Below the pieces are notes generated by a model. That model searched no databases. It was not told where the DNA came from and saw only the letters and a list, made by a program, of their open reading frames with translations. A DNA stretch of 43,015 bases from Bacteroidota bacterium (GTDB taxonomy: Bacteria > Bacteroidota > Rhodothermia > Rhodothermales > UBA10348): assembly GCA_029262835.1 (NCBI GenBank), contig JAJCYQ010000055.1, forward strand, positions 1 to 43,015. Direction: 5' to 3'. This document shows, piece after piece, positions 15,662 to 23,891 of the stretch. Every line of letters starts with the position of its first letter. The first letter of the stretch is position 1. The position numbers and the translations under genes were made by a program.

Positions 15662-18600
15662 ATGAGCCGCGCCTCTCGAATCCTCACTCGTCCTTACCAC
15701 GCCCGTCCATTCCGCATCCTACCGGTCTGCGCCCTCCCACTCGTCGCCCTGCTGCTTCTCTTGGCGTCACCGGCCGCCGCCCAGGACAGTGCCCAGGAAA
15801 AAGCCCGGGACAAGGACAAAGGGCTTCCGCTCGAGGTAGACCGCACCATTCCGCTTGACGTGTCATCTGGCACGTGGATGAGCCTCGATGTCAGCCCGGA
15901 TGGCGCCCGGATTGTCTTCGACCTGCTCGGCGATCTGTACGAAATGCCATTCGAAGGGGGCGATGCCAAGCGACTGACGAGCGGCCTGGCGTTCGATTCG
16001 CAGCCCCGGTATTCACCCGATGGAACGGAAATCGTGTTCTCCTCGGACCGCGACGGGGGGCAGAACATCTGGACCATGTCGCTCGCCGATTCAACGTTCC
16101 GGCAGATCTCAAAAGGCAGCGACAACCGGGCCGAATCGCCCGATTGGATGCCGGACGGCACATACATCGTGGCAAGCATTGGCAAGTTCCGCGGGGGCGG
16201 CCTGCCCGCCATCAAGCTGTTCCATGTCGACGGCGGCTCAGGCCTGACGCCTATTGATGACGCCAACGGCACCAAGTTCACGGGGGCTGCCCCGTCGCCG
16301 GACGGATTGAGCATCTGGTATGCGCGGCGTAGCGGGGACTGGCAGTACAATGCCCAATTCCCACAGTACCAGCTCGAAGAGTACGTGCTGGAGTCGGGCG
16401 ACCGCTTTACGCGCAGCGCCCGCTACGGCTCGGGCGTGCGCCCGACGCTCAGTCCCGACGGCCGCTGGCTTGTATACGGCACACGGCACGACGCCGAGAC
16501 GGGCCTCATACTCCGGGATCTGTCCACGCAGGAAGAGCGCTGGCTCGCCTACCCCATCCAGCATGACGACCAGGAGTCGCGCGCTACGCTCGACGTGCTC
16601 CCGGGCATGTCATTCACCCCCGATTCGAAGCACCTCGTGACCACGTGGGGCGGAAAGATCTACCGAATCGACATCGCCGCATCCGAAGCCACAGAAATTC
16701 CGTTCCGCGTCCAAAGCGAACTCGAACTTGCGGCCAGGGTCGATTTTGATTATCCCATTGAAGACACGCCCACCTTCACGGTGCGCCAGATCCGGGACGC
16801 CGTCCCGTCGCCCGACGGCACGCGGATTGCCTTCACGGCGCTCGACCGCCTGTGGACGGCAAGCATGGACGGTACGGATGCCCGGCGCGTAACGGATAGC
16901 GATGAATCGGAGCATTTCCCCGCATGGTCGCCCGACGGCGACTGGATTGCCTACGCCACCTGGAACGGGCAGACCGGTCATCTCAAGAAGGCGGCCACAA
17001 GGAGCGGGCGCGTCGTGCAGCTCACCTCCGAGCCCGGCCTCTATTTCGATCCGGCGTGGTCGGCGAACGACCGCATTGTGGCCTTCCGTACGGCCGTATC
17101 GACGTACGTCACGGAGGGAGAAGAGGGCCGGCCCGGGCAGGAGCTGGTGTGGGTCCCGGCTGGCAACGATCCGGCGCGCGCGACGGTCATTGCGCCCGGC
17201 AGCGGGCTGTCCGATGCCCATTTCACGGCGTCATCCAACCGGATTTACCTGCGCCGCAGTCCCGATGCGCTCGTTTCCATGCGCTGGGACGGCACGGACG
17301 AAAAGGTCCACGTCAAGGTGCGGGGTCCAAAGGCCGGTGGATCGTCCGGGATGACGCCGTCGGTGCTGCTCATGGCACCTCGCGGCGACATGGCGCTCGC
17401 TGAAATAAACCGCCACATTTATACAGTCACCGTGCCAGCGTTTGGAAACGCACCGACGCTCGACATCGGAAACCCGAAGAGCGCCGCCGTGCCCGCTCGG
17501 CAGTTGACAGATATAGGCGGCGAATTCCCGTCGTGGTCCGCAAGCGGCCGAAGCGTCCACTTCACGCTCGGAAACGCCCTATTTACGTACGACCTGGACC
17601 GCGCCGAGGCATTCGACGACTCGCTGAAAGCCGCGAAAGAGGCCGCCGCGGACTCCACTGACGATGGCGCGGCCGCCGACTCCTCCAAAACGGCCCCAAA
17701 GTACACCCCCACCGAAGTACGCGTCCTGATCGATGCCCCTCGGGACATTCCCGAGGGCACGCTGCTGCTCGCGGGCGCACGCGTCATCACCATGAAGGGT
17801 GACGAGGTTCTGGAGCGCGGCGATGTCCTCATCGAGAACAACCGGATTGCAGCTGTTGGCCCGGCCGGCACGCTCGACGTACCCGCCGGAGCAACCACCC
17901 GGGACGTATCTGGAAAGACCATTGTCCCCGGTTTTGTCGATACGCATGCGCATTTGCGCGCCCGTGACGGCATCCACCGGACAGATCAGTGGGCCTACCT
18001 CGCGAACCTGGCCTATGGCGTGACGACCGCCCGGGACCCGCAGACTGGAAACACGGAGGTGCTTTCCTACGGCGACATGGTCCGCACGGGGCAGGTTATT
18101 GGTCCGCGCGTGTACTCGACGGGGCCCGGTGTATTCTGGAACGATGGCATTGACACGATCGAGGAGGCGCGCAACGTACTCAAGCGCTATTCGGATTATT
18201 TCGATACGAAGACCATCAAGATGTATGTATCGGCTTCGCGCAAGGGGCGGCAGTACATTATCCAGGCGGCCCGCGAGCTCGAACTCATGCCAACCACGGA
18301 GGGATCGCTGAACCTGCGCCAGAACCTGACGGAGACGCTCGACGGATACCCGGGGCTGGAGCACTCGCTCCCGGTATTCCCGATCTCAGACGACGTGACG
18401 GCGCTCTTCGTCGCCACGCAGCGGGTCTACACGCCGACGCTCCTCGTTTCCTACGGCGGTCCGTGGGCCGAAAACTACTTCTACAGCCGGCAGAACCCGC
18501 ACGACTCGGCCAAACTGCGCCGGTTCACGCCGCACGACCAGGTCGACTCGCGCGTGCTGCGGCGCGGACAATGGTTTCACGAGGATGTCCACGTGTTCAA

Positions 18601-19018
18601 GCGCCACGCGGCCTTCGTGCGCGACCTGGTGGCCGCCGGTGGACGAGCCGGCGTCGGATCGCACGGCCAGCTTCAGGGCCTCGGCTACCACTGGGAGCTC
18701 TGGGCCATGGCATCGGCCGACATGCCGCCGATGGATGCCCTCCGCGTGGCCACGATCTTCGGCGCCGAAGCCATTGGCCTCGACCAGGATCTGGGCTCGA
18801 TTGAAACCGGAAAGCTCGCCGATCTGGTCATTCTGGATGCAAACCCGCTCGATGACATCCACAACACGAACAGCATCCATGAGGTCATGCTGAACGGCCG
18901 CCTGCACGACGGCGATACGCTCGATGAGGTCTGGCCGTCGGCCGCGCCGCTGCCCGACATGTGGTGGTGGAATACGGAGCCGGTGGGCGTTCCGGGAAAC
19001 GGACGCCCCATTCGATAA
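15662..19018 (+). CDS. Secreted PD40 beta-propeller/amidohydrolase fusion
   Basis: 1118 residues from ATG 15662; the open frame upstream runs over the toxin-antitoxin promoter. A signal peptide covers residues 1-41 (hydrophobic core ending SPAAAQ). Residues about 60-690 hold TolB/PD40 WD-like repeats (SPDGTEIVFSSDRDG, SPDGTRIAFTALD, SPDGDWIAYATWNG). An Ala/Asp-rich linker follows. Residues about 700-1100 are an amidohydrolase: LLAGARVITM, VPGFVDTHAHL with metal ligands His762 and His764, GLEHSLP, GSHGQLQGLG and KLADLVILDANPL. These periplasmic or secreted fusions are widespread in Bacteroidota and probably hydrolyse peptides or cyclic amides; the substrate is unknown. It is monocistronic by spacing. 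Confidence 0.92.
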   Translation: MSRASRILTRPYHARPFRILPVCALPLVALLLLLASPAAAQDSAQEKARDKDKGLPLEVDRTIPLDVSSGTWMSLDVSPDGARIVFDLLGDLYEMPFEGGDAKRLTSGLAFDSQPRYSPDGTEIVFSSDRDGGQNIWTMSLADSTFRQISKGSDNRAESPDWMPDGTYIVASIGKFRGGGLPAIKLFHVDGGSGLTPIDDANGTKFTGAAPSPDGLSIWYARRSGDWQYNAQFPQYQLEEYVLESGDRFTRSARYGSGVRPTLSPDGRWLVYGTRHDAETGLILRDLSTQEERWLAYPIQHDDQESRATLDVLPGMSFTPDSKHLVTTWGGKIYRIDIAASEATEIPFRVQSELELAARVDFDYPIEDTPTFTVRQIRDAVPSPDGTRIAFTALDRLWTASMDGTDARRVTDSDESEHFPAWSPDGDWIAYATWNGQTGHLKKAATRSGRVVQLTSEPGLYFDPAWSANDRIVAFRTAVSTYVTEGEEGRPGQELVWVPAGNDPARATVIAPGSGLSDAHFTASSNRIYLRRSPDALVSMRWDGTDEKVHVKVRGPKAGGSSGMTPSVLLMAPRGDMALAEINRHIYTVTVPAFGNAPTLDIGNPKSAAVPARQLTDIGGEFPSWSASGRSVHFTLGNALFTYDLDRAEAFDDSLKAAKEAAADSTDDGAAADSSKTAPKYTPTEVRVLIDAPRDIPEGTLLLAGARVITMKGDEVLERGDVLIENNRIAAVGPAGTLDVPAGATTRDVSGKTIVPGFVDTHAHLRARDGIHRTDQWAYLANLAYGVTTARDPQTGNTEVLSYGDMVRTGQVIGPRVYSTGPGVFWNDGIDTIEEARNVLKRYSDYFDTKTIKMYVSASRKGRQYIIQAARELELMPTTEGSLNLRQNLTETLDGYPGLEHSLPVFPISDDVTALFVATQRVYTPTLLVSYGGPWAENYFYSRQNPHDSAKLRRFTPHDQVDSRVLRRGQWFHEDVHVFKRHAAFVRDLVAAGGRAGVGSHGQLQGLGYHWELWAMASADMPPMDALRVATIFGAEAIGLDQDLGSIETGKLADLVILDANPLDDIHNTNSIHEVMLNGRLHDGDTLDEVWPSAAPLPDMWWWNTEPVGVPGNGRPIR

Positions 19019-19060
19019 ATAGCAGATCTTATACCGCCCTGAAGTCCTGACGCGAAGCCT

Positions 19061-19216
19061 TTACCGGGAATCGAGCTTTTTCCGAATGGTTGGCCCGGCA
19101 ATCAGACCGAGGGCGGCGCCGAAAATGAGGCCCATGGCAATGCTCCCAAAAACGACTCCGAAGACGATGCCCAAACCGGCACCAATGGCGATATTTTTCG
19201 ATTGTTCTGTTTCCAT
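19061..19216 (-). CDS. Small glycine-zipper membrane protein
   Basis: 51 residues from ATG 19216 (METEQSKNIAIGAG). Nearly all of it is one long Gly/Ala-rich hydrophobic stretch (GLGIVFGVVFGSIAMGLIFG) with a basic tail (RKKLDSR), the pattern of glycine-zipper peptides that self-associate in membranes. The frame stays open upstream to 19393, but that part overlaps the divergent ArsR gene. Function unknown; real translation is likely from the clear membrane pattern but not certain. Confidence 0.6.
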   Translation of the reverse strand: METEQSKNIAIGAGLGIVFGVVFGSIAMGLIFGAALGLIAGPTIRKKLDSR

Positions 19217-19283
19217 GAGGCGTGCTACGGGCCAGGCGCATGATTGTGACAGGCGGTCCCGGAAATTCCAGAATGGATCGTTA

Positions 19284-19311
19284 TTGACATACAACCATTT
19301 GGTTGTATATT
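19284..19311 (+). promoter_or_regulatory. Promoter and operator of the ArsR-SRPBCC operon
   Basis: TTGACA (19284-19289) and TATATT (19306-19311) are 16 bp apart. The palindrome ATACAACCATTTGGTTGTAT (19289-19308; 9-bp perfect arms, 2-bp centre) fills the spacer and touches both boxes, the expected place for repression by the downstream ArsR-type dimer. The ArsR ATG at 19317 lies 5 bp after the -10, so transcription would begin at about the start codon. Confidence 0.8.
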
Positions 19312-19316
19312 GAATC

Positions 19317-19700
19317 ATGGCCATTTCCCCCGACACGCAGACAGACCGGATTTTCCACGCGCTGGCCGACAGGACGCGGCGTGATATCCTCATGCGCTCG
19401 CTCTCGGGCGAACATTCGATATCCGAGCTTGCGAGTGCCTACGACATGAGTTTTGCGGCCGTCCAGAAGCATGTGTCCGTTCTTCACAAGGCCGGGCTTA
19501 TCACGAAGCGCCGCAGGGGCCGCGAGGCCCTGGCCAGCGGAAACGTCCAGACCATCCGGACCGCCGCTGAACTGCTGCTTGAGCTCGAGGGAATATGGCG
19601 CGGGCGTGTAGCCCGCATTGACGACCTGCTGGCAGAAGAAGCCCTCAACCCGGCAGGGCGCGCCTCCAAACCCAAAAACCCGAACCCATCATGCCTGTAA
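19317..19700 (+). CDS. ArsR-family winged-helix repressor (SRPBCC-associated)
   Basis: 127 residues. The winged helix is clear: IFHALADRTRRDILMRSLSG, SISELASAYDMSFAAVQKHVSVLHKAGLITKRRRGRE. It lacks the CxC metal site of classic ArsR, so it belongs to the SdpR-like non-metal group that is usually paired with an AHSA1/SRPBCC gene, as here. The next gene starts 10 bp before this one ends, giving translational coupling. Autorepression through the 20-bp palindrome is likely. With the predicted promoter, the mRNA would be leaderless or nearly so. Confidence 0.92.
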   Translation: MAISPDTQTDRIFHALADRTRRDILMRSLSGEHSISELASAYDMSFAAVQKHVSVLHKAGLITKRRRGREALASGNVQTIRTAAELLLELEGIWRGRVARIDDLLAEEALNPAGRASKPKNPNPSCL

Positions 19701-20176
19701 TTGACGCATCCCATGACCTTGAATCCCTCACGCTGACCATTGTCGCCGAGTTCGCTGCATCTCCCGAACGGATCTGGGCGCTATACGCCGATCCGCGGCA
19801 GCTCGAAAGAGTCTGGGGCCCGCCCTCGCATCCAGCCACGTTCGTCGACCACGAACTCAAGGTAGGGAGCCGCACGACCTACTACATGACCGGTCCCGAA
19901 GGCGAGAAATATCATGGATACTGGGAAATCACTGCCGTCGACGCGCCCCACGAATTCACATTCAGGGATGGCTTTGCCGACGCGGACTTCAACGCGGATC
20001 CGAATATGCCGGCCTCGACGAACGTGTACACGCTGCAGGCCATCGAAACCGGAACGCGCGCCACGTATGTGAGCACGTACGCCACGAAGGAAGGGCTGGA
20101 GATGGTGCTGAAGATGGGCGTGGTGGAAGGAGCCACTGCGGCCATCAACCAGATCGACGACCTGGTAGCGGCGTGA
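19691..20176 (+). CDS. SRPBCC/AHSA1-domain protein
   Basis: 161 residues. This is a START-like hydrophobic-cavity fold related to the Aha1 C-terminal domain: FAASPERIWALYADPRQLERVWGP, then KVGSRTTYYMTGPEGEKYHGYWEITAVDAPHEFTFRDGF, and the terminal helix LEMVLKMGVVEGATAAINQID. Such proteins bind small hydrophobic ligands; the ligand here is unknown. It overlaps the ArsR gene by 10 bp, the common regulator-plus-SRPBCC arrangement. Confidence 0.92.
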   Translation: MPVIDASHDLESLTLTIVAEFAASPERIWALYADPRQLERVWGPPSHPATFVDHELKVGSRTTYYMTGPEGEKYHGYWEITAVDAPHEFTFRDGFADADFNADPNMPASTNVYTLQAIETGTRATYVSTYATKEGLEMVLKMGVVEGATAAINQIDDLVAA

Positions 20177-20208
20177 CGGCGCACGCGAAGCGACGGGACA
20201 CCGACATT

Positions 20209-20521
20209 TCAGACGTGACGTGACACTAATTCTTCAACAAGCCCGATGAGCAGCCCCTCAGGGCCGCGGATGTAGCAGAGACTGTATGCGTCCTGGTACC
20301 GGACCACGTCGCCCACCAACTGCGCGCCAACCGCGCTGAGCCGGGAGAGTGTGTCATCCAGGTCAACGACCGTGAACATCACGCGCAGGTAGCCAAGTGC
20401 GTTTACGGGCGCATTCCGGTGATCGGCCACACCGGGCGGGCGATTCTTCGGGGACTTCCGGGGCTGCCGGGGCTGCCGGGGCTGCGTACGCCGCCAGCGT
20501 GCAGATAATCGTCAGGAGCAT
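20209..20521 (-). pseudogene. Remnant of an exported VOC (glyoxalase-like) protein
   Basis: Frame one, from a GTG at 20430 to 20209, encodes 73 residues matching only the C-terminal half of a VOC protein (NALGYLRVMFTVVDLDDTLSRL, GAQLVGDVVRYQDAYSLCYIRGPEGLLIGL). Frame two, from ATG 20521, encodes a signal-peptide-like start (MLLTIICTLAAYAAPAAPAA) that runs out of frame into the VOC part. Together they look like one gene that lost its first half and gained a frameshift. A run of three 9-bp units (CCGGGGCTG, 20458-20484) at the join may mark slippage. A short independently started VOC fragment is the alternative. Confidence 0.55.
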
Positions 20522-20535
20522 GTATTAATGCGAAA

Positions 20536-20546
20536 CCCCGTTGGGG
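20536..20546 (-). terminator. Weak terminator-like hairpin after the KilA-N gene
   Basis: On the minus strand CCCC-AAC-GGGG is followed by TTT, 29 bp after the KilA-N stop. The stem is only four pairs (six if weak flanking pairs count), so the call is tentative. Confidence 0.3.
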
Positions 20547-20574
20547 CTCACTATCGAAATCATGATTGGCCTCA

Positions 20575-21357
20575 TTATTCTTTTAGCTGCTTTACGGTAG
20601 AGGCAGTAGTCAGTACCTGCATCTGACGGATGGCTATTTCGTTCAGTCGCGTGAGACGTTCCCCTTGGGGTACACCCATATGGATGAGTTCGGCGTTCAT
20701 GCCCTCGATATTGGCCAGTATAAGGAGCTGTTCGACAGAGGCATAGTCGCGCACATTACCCTTCTTGCCAGAATTGGCGCGACGCCATTCCGTTGCCGTG
20801 TGACCAAACAGTGCGACGTTCAGGACATCGGCCACACTGGCGTAGGTTATGGCCGCTCTGGCAGGAGTCACCTCCGGCGGGATCAGGTGTGCCTTGATAG
20901 CATCAGTGTGAATGCGGTAATTCAGCTTGGACAGTGTCCGATTTAGATTCCAGGCAAGCGAAAGGCGGCTGTTTTCGTCCTCCTTCAGTCGCTGGAACTC
21001 CTTGATCAGAAAGAGTTTAAACTCGACGGATATCCAAGTGGCGAACTCGAAGGCAATATCCTTGTGTGCAAACGTTCCGCCGTAACGGCCCGGCTTCGAC
21101 ACAATGCCAACAGCACCTGTAGCCTGTATCCATTGTCTGGGTGTCAGTGAAAAACTATTCAGGCCAGCTTCCCGCCTAAACCCGTCGAATTCGACGGGTT
21201 TAAAATCGGGATTATTGAGCGACTCCCAGATGCCCAGAAACTCGATCGTATTACGATTTCGCAGCCAATTGCGAATCAAATCGTCGGTATGATCGGATTT
21301 CCTGTGCCGCGCTATGTCCGTAAGGGAGATGAAGTCATCGTCACCGTGAGCGAACAC
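20575..21357 (-). CDS. KilA-N domain protein (phage-derived, orphan)
   Basis: 260 residues from GTG 21357; an in-frame stop lies just upstream. The N-terminal half is a KilA-N domain (FISLTDIARHR, IRNWLRNRNTIEFLGIWE, ATGAVGIVSKPGRYGGTFAHKDIAFEFATWISVEFKLFLIKEF), a DNA-binding fold frequent in phage and large DNA-virus proteins. The C-terminal half (KLNYRIHTDAIKAHLIPPE, VLNVALFGHTATEWRR, EQLLILANIEGMNAELI) matches the extension common to bacterial chromosomal members. No other phage gene is nearby. Base composition looks more AT-rich than its neighbours, consistent with transfer. Role unknown; DNA binding expected. Confidence 0.9.
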   Translation of the reverse strand: MFAHGDDDFISLTDIARHRKSDHTDDLIRNWLRNRNTIEFLGIWESLNNPDFKPVEFDGFRREAGLNSFSLTPRQWIQATGAVGIVSKPGRYGGTFAHKDIAFEFATWISVEFKLFLIKEFQRLKEDENSRLSLAWNLNRTLSKLNYRIHTDAIKAHLIPPEVTPARAAITYASVADVLNVALFGHTATEWRRANSGKKGNVRDYASVEQLLILANIEGMNAELIHMGVPQGERLTRLNEIAIRQMQVLTTASTVKQLKE

Positions 21358-21518
21358 TCCCTTCGCTCATGGGGCTCCATCATATCATTCGGGGCGATCC
21401 GTGTTTTCACCGTTCTGCATTCGCGTGGTAATGAAGTCTGCAAACACGTGCTCTCCCAGGACACAGAAGACCCAGATCCATAACTCGGACAGCTCGCACG
21501 CAACAGCCACATTCATTT

Positions 21519-22754
21519 CTACTGGCCTGCACGGCTCAATGCGTCGGCCTTCTCGGCATGTTCCCGGGCGCAGGGTTCATCGTTGACCGCGGTACACACC
21601 TCGACCAGCGCCTCATGTACGGAGACGGCCTCCGGGTAGTACTCGGCCGCAAGCAGGAGGACCAGTTTCGCCTTCTGCGGTTGGCCGATATCTGCATAGA
21701 AGAATGACAGCATTTCGAGCAGGTCACGTTCCATGGGGAGCGGATACCCCATGCCCTCCTCCCGCGCCTGCGATTGGGCCTGGATGAGCTCCAGGATCGT
21801 GCCCGCCGGCGTCTCCGGGTCGTTGTAGAGCGACGGCTTCTTGAGCTCCCAGAAATCGTACAGCTCCACGATCGCATCCCGCATACCAATGAGCGGAACA
21901 GATCCGTGGATGTCGTCCGCGTAGAACTTCCAGGAGAACGAGAGCCCGTTGTGGTAGCCGTCCTGGGCGTCGACGAAGGCGATGGCGGAGCGCATTCCCA
22001 GGCTGAAGTCCGTCGTGTCGGCGCGGACCGTTTCAAAGGTCAGCGTATCTGAAAATCGGACAATCTCGTTCGACAGGGCAACGAACAGGCCGTATCCCGC
22101 AAGAGGAAGACTGGACAGGACGGGCAAGGCCTGCTCGAGCCACCGCCCATCGTCCCAATCCAGACTCGGATCCAAGGCGACATAGTTCGTGAAGAGGCCA
22201 GGCTGCTCCAGAAGCGTTTGTATCGTAAAGAGCCCCCCGTAGGAGTGCCCCATCAGGACCCGGTGCGCGGACGTGGCGTAGGTCGCGTCGATATGTGGGA
22301 TGAGCTCTTCGGAAAGGAAAGAGCGAAAAGCGTCCGCTCCACCCGATGCCTCCACCGGCGCTCCGTTCCTCGATGCGACTTCGGTGGGCGTCAGGTCCCG
22401 TGTACGATGGTCCGCATTCGAAATGGCCACGACAATCATTTCCGGAAACCTGAAATAATTGTAATAGGCCTGGATAGATGCGAGGCCCGCCAGATGGCTT
22501 TCCCCATCCAGCAGGTAGATGACCGGATAGGCGGCGTCGCTGGCGTCCGAATAGCTCTCCGGAAGATGGATCCAATAGGGCCGATCCTCTCCCAGGATGT
22601 CGGAGTACATATGCCCCGGCGTTCCGATCTGGATGAGCGGCGCCGACGATCGCGGAGCCTGCGCCTGAGCCTGGGTCTGGGTCTGCGCGTGGACGAACGG
22701 CGTCATGAGAATGAGAAGCGAACATAAAGAGCCGGCTGCCAGGGAGAAGCGCAT
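21519..22754 (-). CDS. Secreted alpha/beta-hydrolase (esterase D/IroE-like)
   Basis: 411 residues from ATG 22754 (MRFSLAAGSLCSLLILMTPF, cleavage near VHA-Q); the frame upstream of this is not signal-like. A short Gln/Thr/Ala repeat (QTQTQAQAQA) follows the signal. The hydrolase domain has PVIYLLDGES, MGHSYGGLF with nucleophile Ser171, and DIHGSVP with the probable catalytic His. A helical tail (about 330-411) resembles a TPR pair. Related enzymes split siderophore or cinnamoyl esters; the substrate here is not known. It is divergent from the HExxH gene (starts 118 bp apart) and is the first of three related esterases in this window. Confidence 0.88.
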   Translation of the reverse strand: MRFSLAAGSLCSLLILMTPFVHAQTQTQAQAQAPRSSAPLIQIGTPGHMYSDILGEDRPYWIHLPESYSDASDAAYPVIYLLDGESHLAGLASIQAYYNYFRFPEMIVVAISNADHRTRDLTPTEVASRNGAPVEASGGADAFRSFLSEELIPHIDATYATSAHRVLMGHSYGGLFTIQTLLEQPGLFTNYVALDPSLDWDDGRWLEQALPVLSSLPLAGYGLFVALSNEIVRFSDTLTFETVRADTTDFSLGMRSAIAFVDAQDGYHNGLSFSWKFYADDIHGSVPLIGMRDAIVELYDFWELKKPSLYNDPETPAGTILELIQAQSQAREEGMGYPLPMERDLLEMLSFFYADIGQPQKAKLVLLLAAEYYPEAVSVHEALVEVCTAVNDEPCAREHAEKADALSRAGQ

Positions 22755-22871
22755 GAGGGTGCATGTGTATTTTGGGGTTACGCAAGGTAGGCACCCCGAC
22801 CGCCGCGAAGTTGCCGTCTCGCAAACGCCCTGTACCGAAACCAAGCGAAGAAAATAACCGTAGCAGGCTTC

Positions 22872-23849
22872 ATGCGTATTTTTTCTTTCTCAGCCATCGC
22901 CCTGACCTTGCTGTGTTGCCAGGTGGCGGCAGCTCAATCTGCCCAAGGTCCTCTACCGTCCGCGGGCACGGCCGTCGGCTCGGATCAGTTCGAGATACAC
23001 ACAGACGAATGGGTATCCCTCCATTTCTTTGCTTTTCACGCCGCGCGCGCGCTGAGCGGCGAAGACTACGGATTTCGCACGGTCCCACTTTTCCCTGAGG
23101 ACGCCGCCCTGCTCGACGACCCCGCAATCGCCGCGGCATTCGAGCCCATGGCCGAGCTGTACCGGCCGGTCCTGAAAAACAGCCTGTTTCGCGGCGCGCT
23201 GTTCCGCATTGCTCGACAGTTGGGGGAAGGACCCGAGACTATTGAGTCGGCTGACGTGCGCTCGGCATTCGAGGCGTTCATGCCGACGTACCAGGAACAT
23301 TTCTGGCCACGACACAAGGCCGTCGCGGAAGCCTTCGCCGCCGAGCTGCGCGCTGAATTAGCCGTCCATGGCCAGGCCCTGCTCGCCGCCACCGCCAACG
23401 AGTTGGATGCGACGTGGGGTGACGCGGGATATCTCACCTACATTACCGCCTATGCCAATTGGGCGGGGGCTTTTTCGAACGACAACATACTTTTCATGAG
23501 CGCGGCCGACCCTGACGTAGTGGCGCACAAACTTGAGATCTACGTACACGAGGCGGCACACGGCGAGCCCATTGGTAACACAATCCGACCTGCGGCAGAT
23601 TCTGCTCTGGCCGCCCACGACATGGAGAATAACCGATTCTGGCACTATCTCCAGTTCAAGGCGACGGGCGAGGCCGCAAAACAGGTTCTGGGTGACGATT
23701 ATGTCCCCTATGTCCGGGCCACGGGCCTCGCCGGCCGGAGCACTATGAAAATCTGGTACGACGCGCTCGATACCGCCTGGCAACAGCATAACACGCTTGA
23801 GGACCGCGCCATGGCTGCTGTGGCAACTGTCGCTGCGGAGCGGAAGTAA
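22872..23849 (+). CDS. Secreted protein with HExxH zinc-protease-like motif
   Basis: 325 residues from ATG 22872 with a signal peptide (hydrophobic residues 4-20, AAAQ cleavage near 22). The mature part is helical. A zinc-binding HExxH appears as YVHEAAHGEPIG (His226, Glu227, His230), followed by ENNRFWHYLQFKATGEAA, which could give a third ligand. I do not recognise the family. A metallopeptidase role is an inference from the motif and the secreted location. The gene is divergent from one secreted esterase and convergent with another (42 bp between the stops). Confidence 0.75.
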   Translation: MRIFSFSAIALTLLCCQVAAAQSAQGPLPSAGTAVGSDQFEIHTDEWVSLHFFAFHAARALSGEDYGFRTVPLFPEDAALLDDPAIAAAFEPMAELYRPVLKNSLFRGALFRIARQLGEGPETIESADVRSAFEAFMPTYQEHFWPRHKAVAEAFAAELRAELAVHGQALLAATANELDATWGDAGYLTYITAYANWAGAFSNDNILFMSAADPDVVAHKLEIYVHEAAHGEPIGNTIRPAADSALAAHDMENNRFWHYLQFKATGEAAKQVLGDDYVPYVRATGLAGRSTMKIWYDALDTAWQQHNTLEDRAMAAVATVAAERK

Positions 23850-23891
23850 ACGGCAGGCTGGTTGCCCAGAAGATAACGCCCAGTATTCCCC

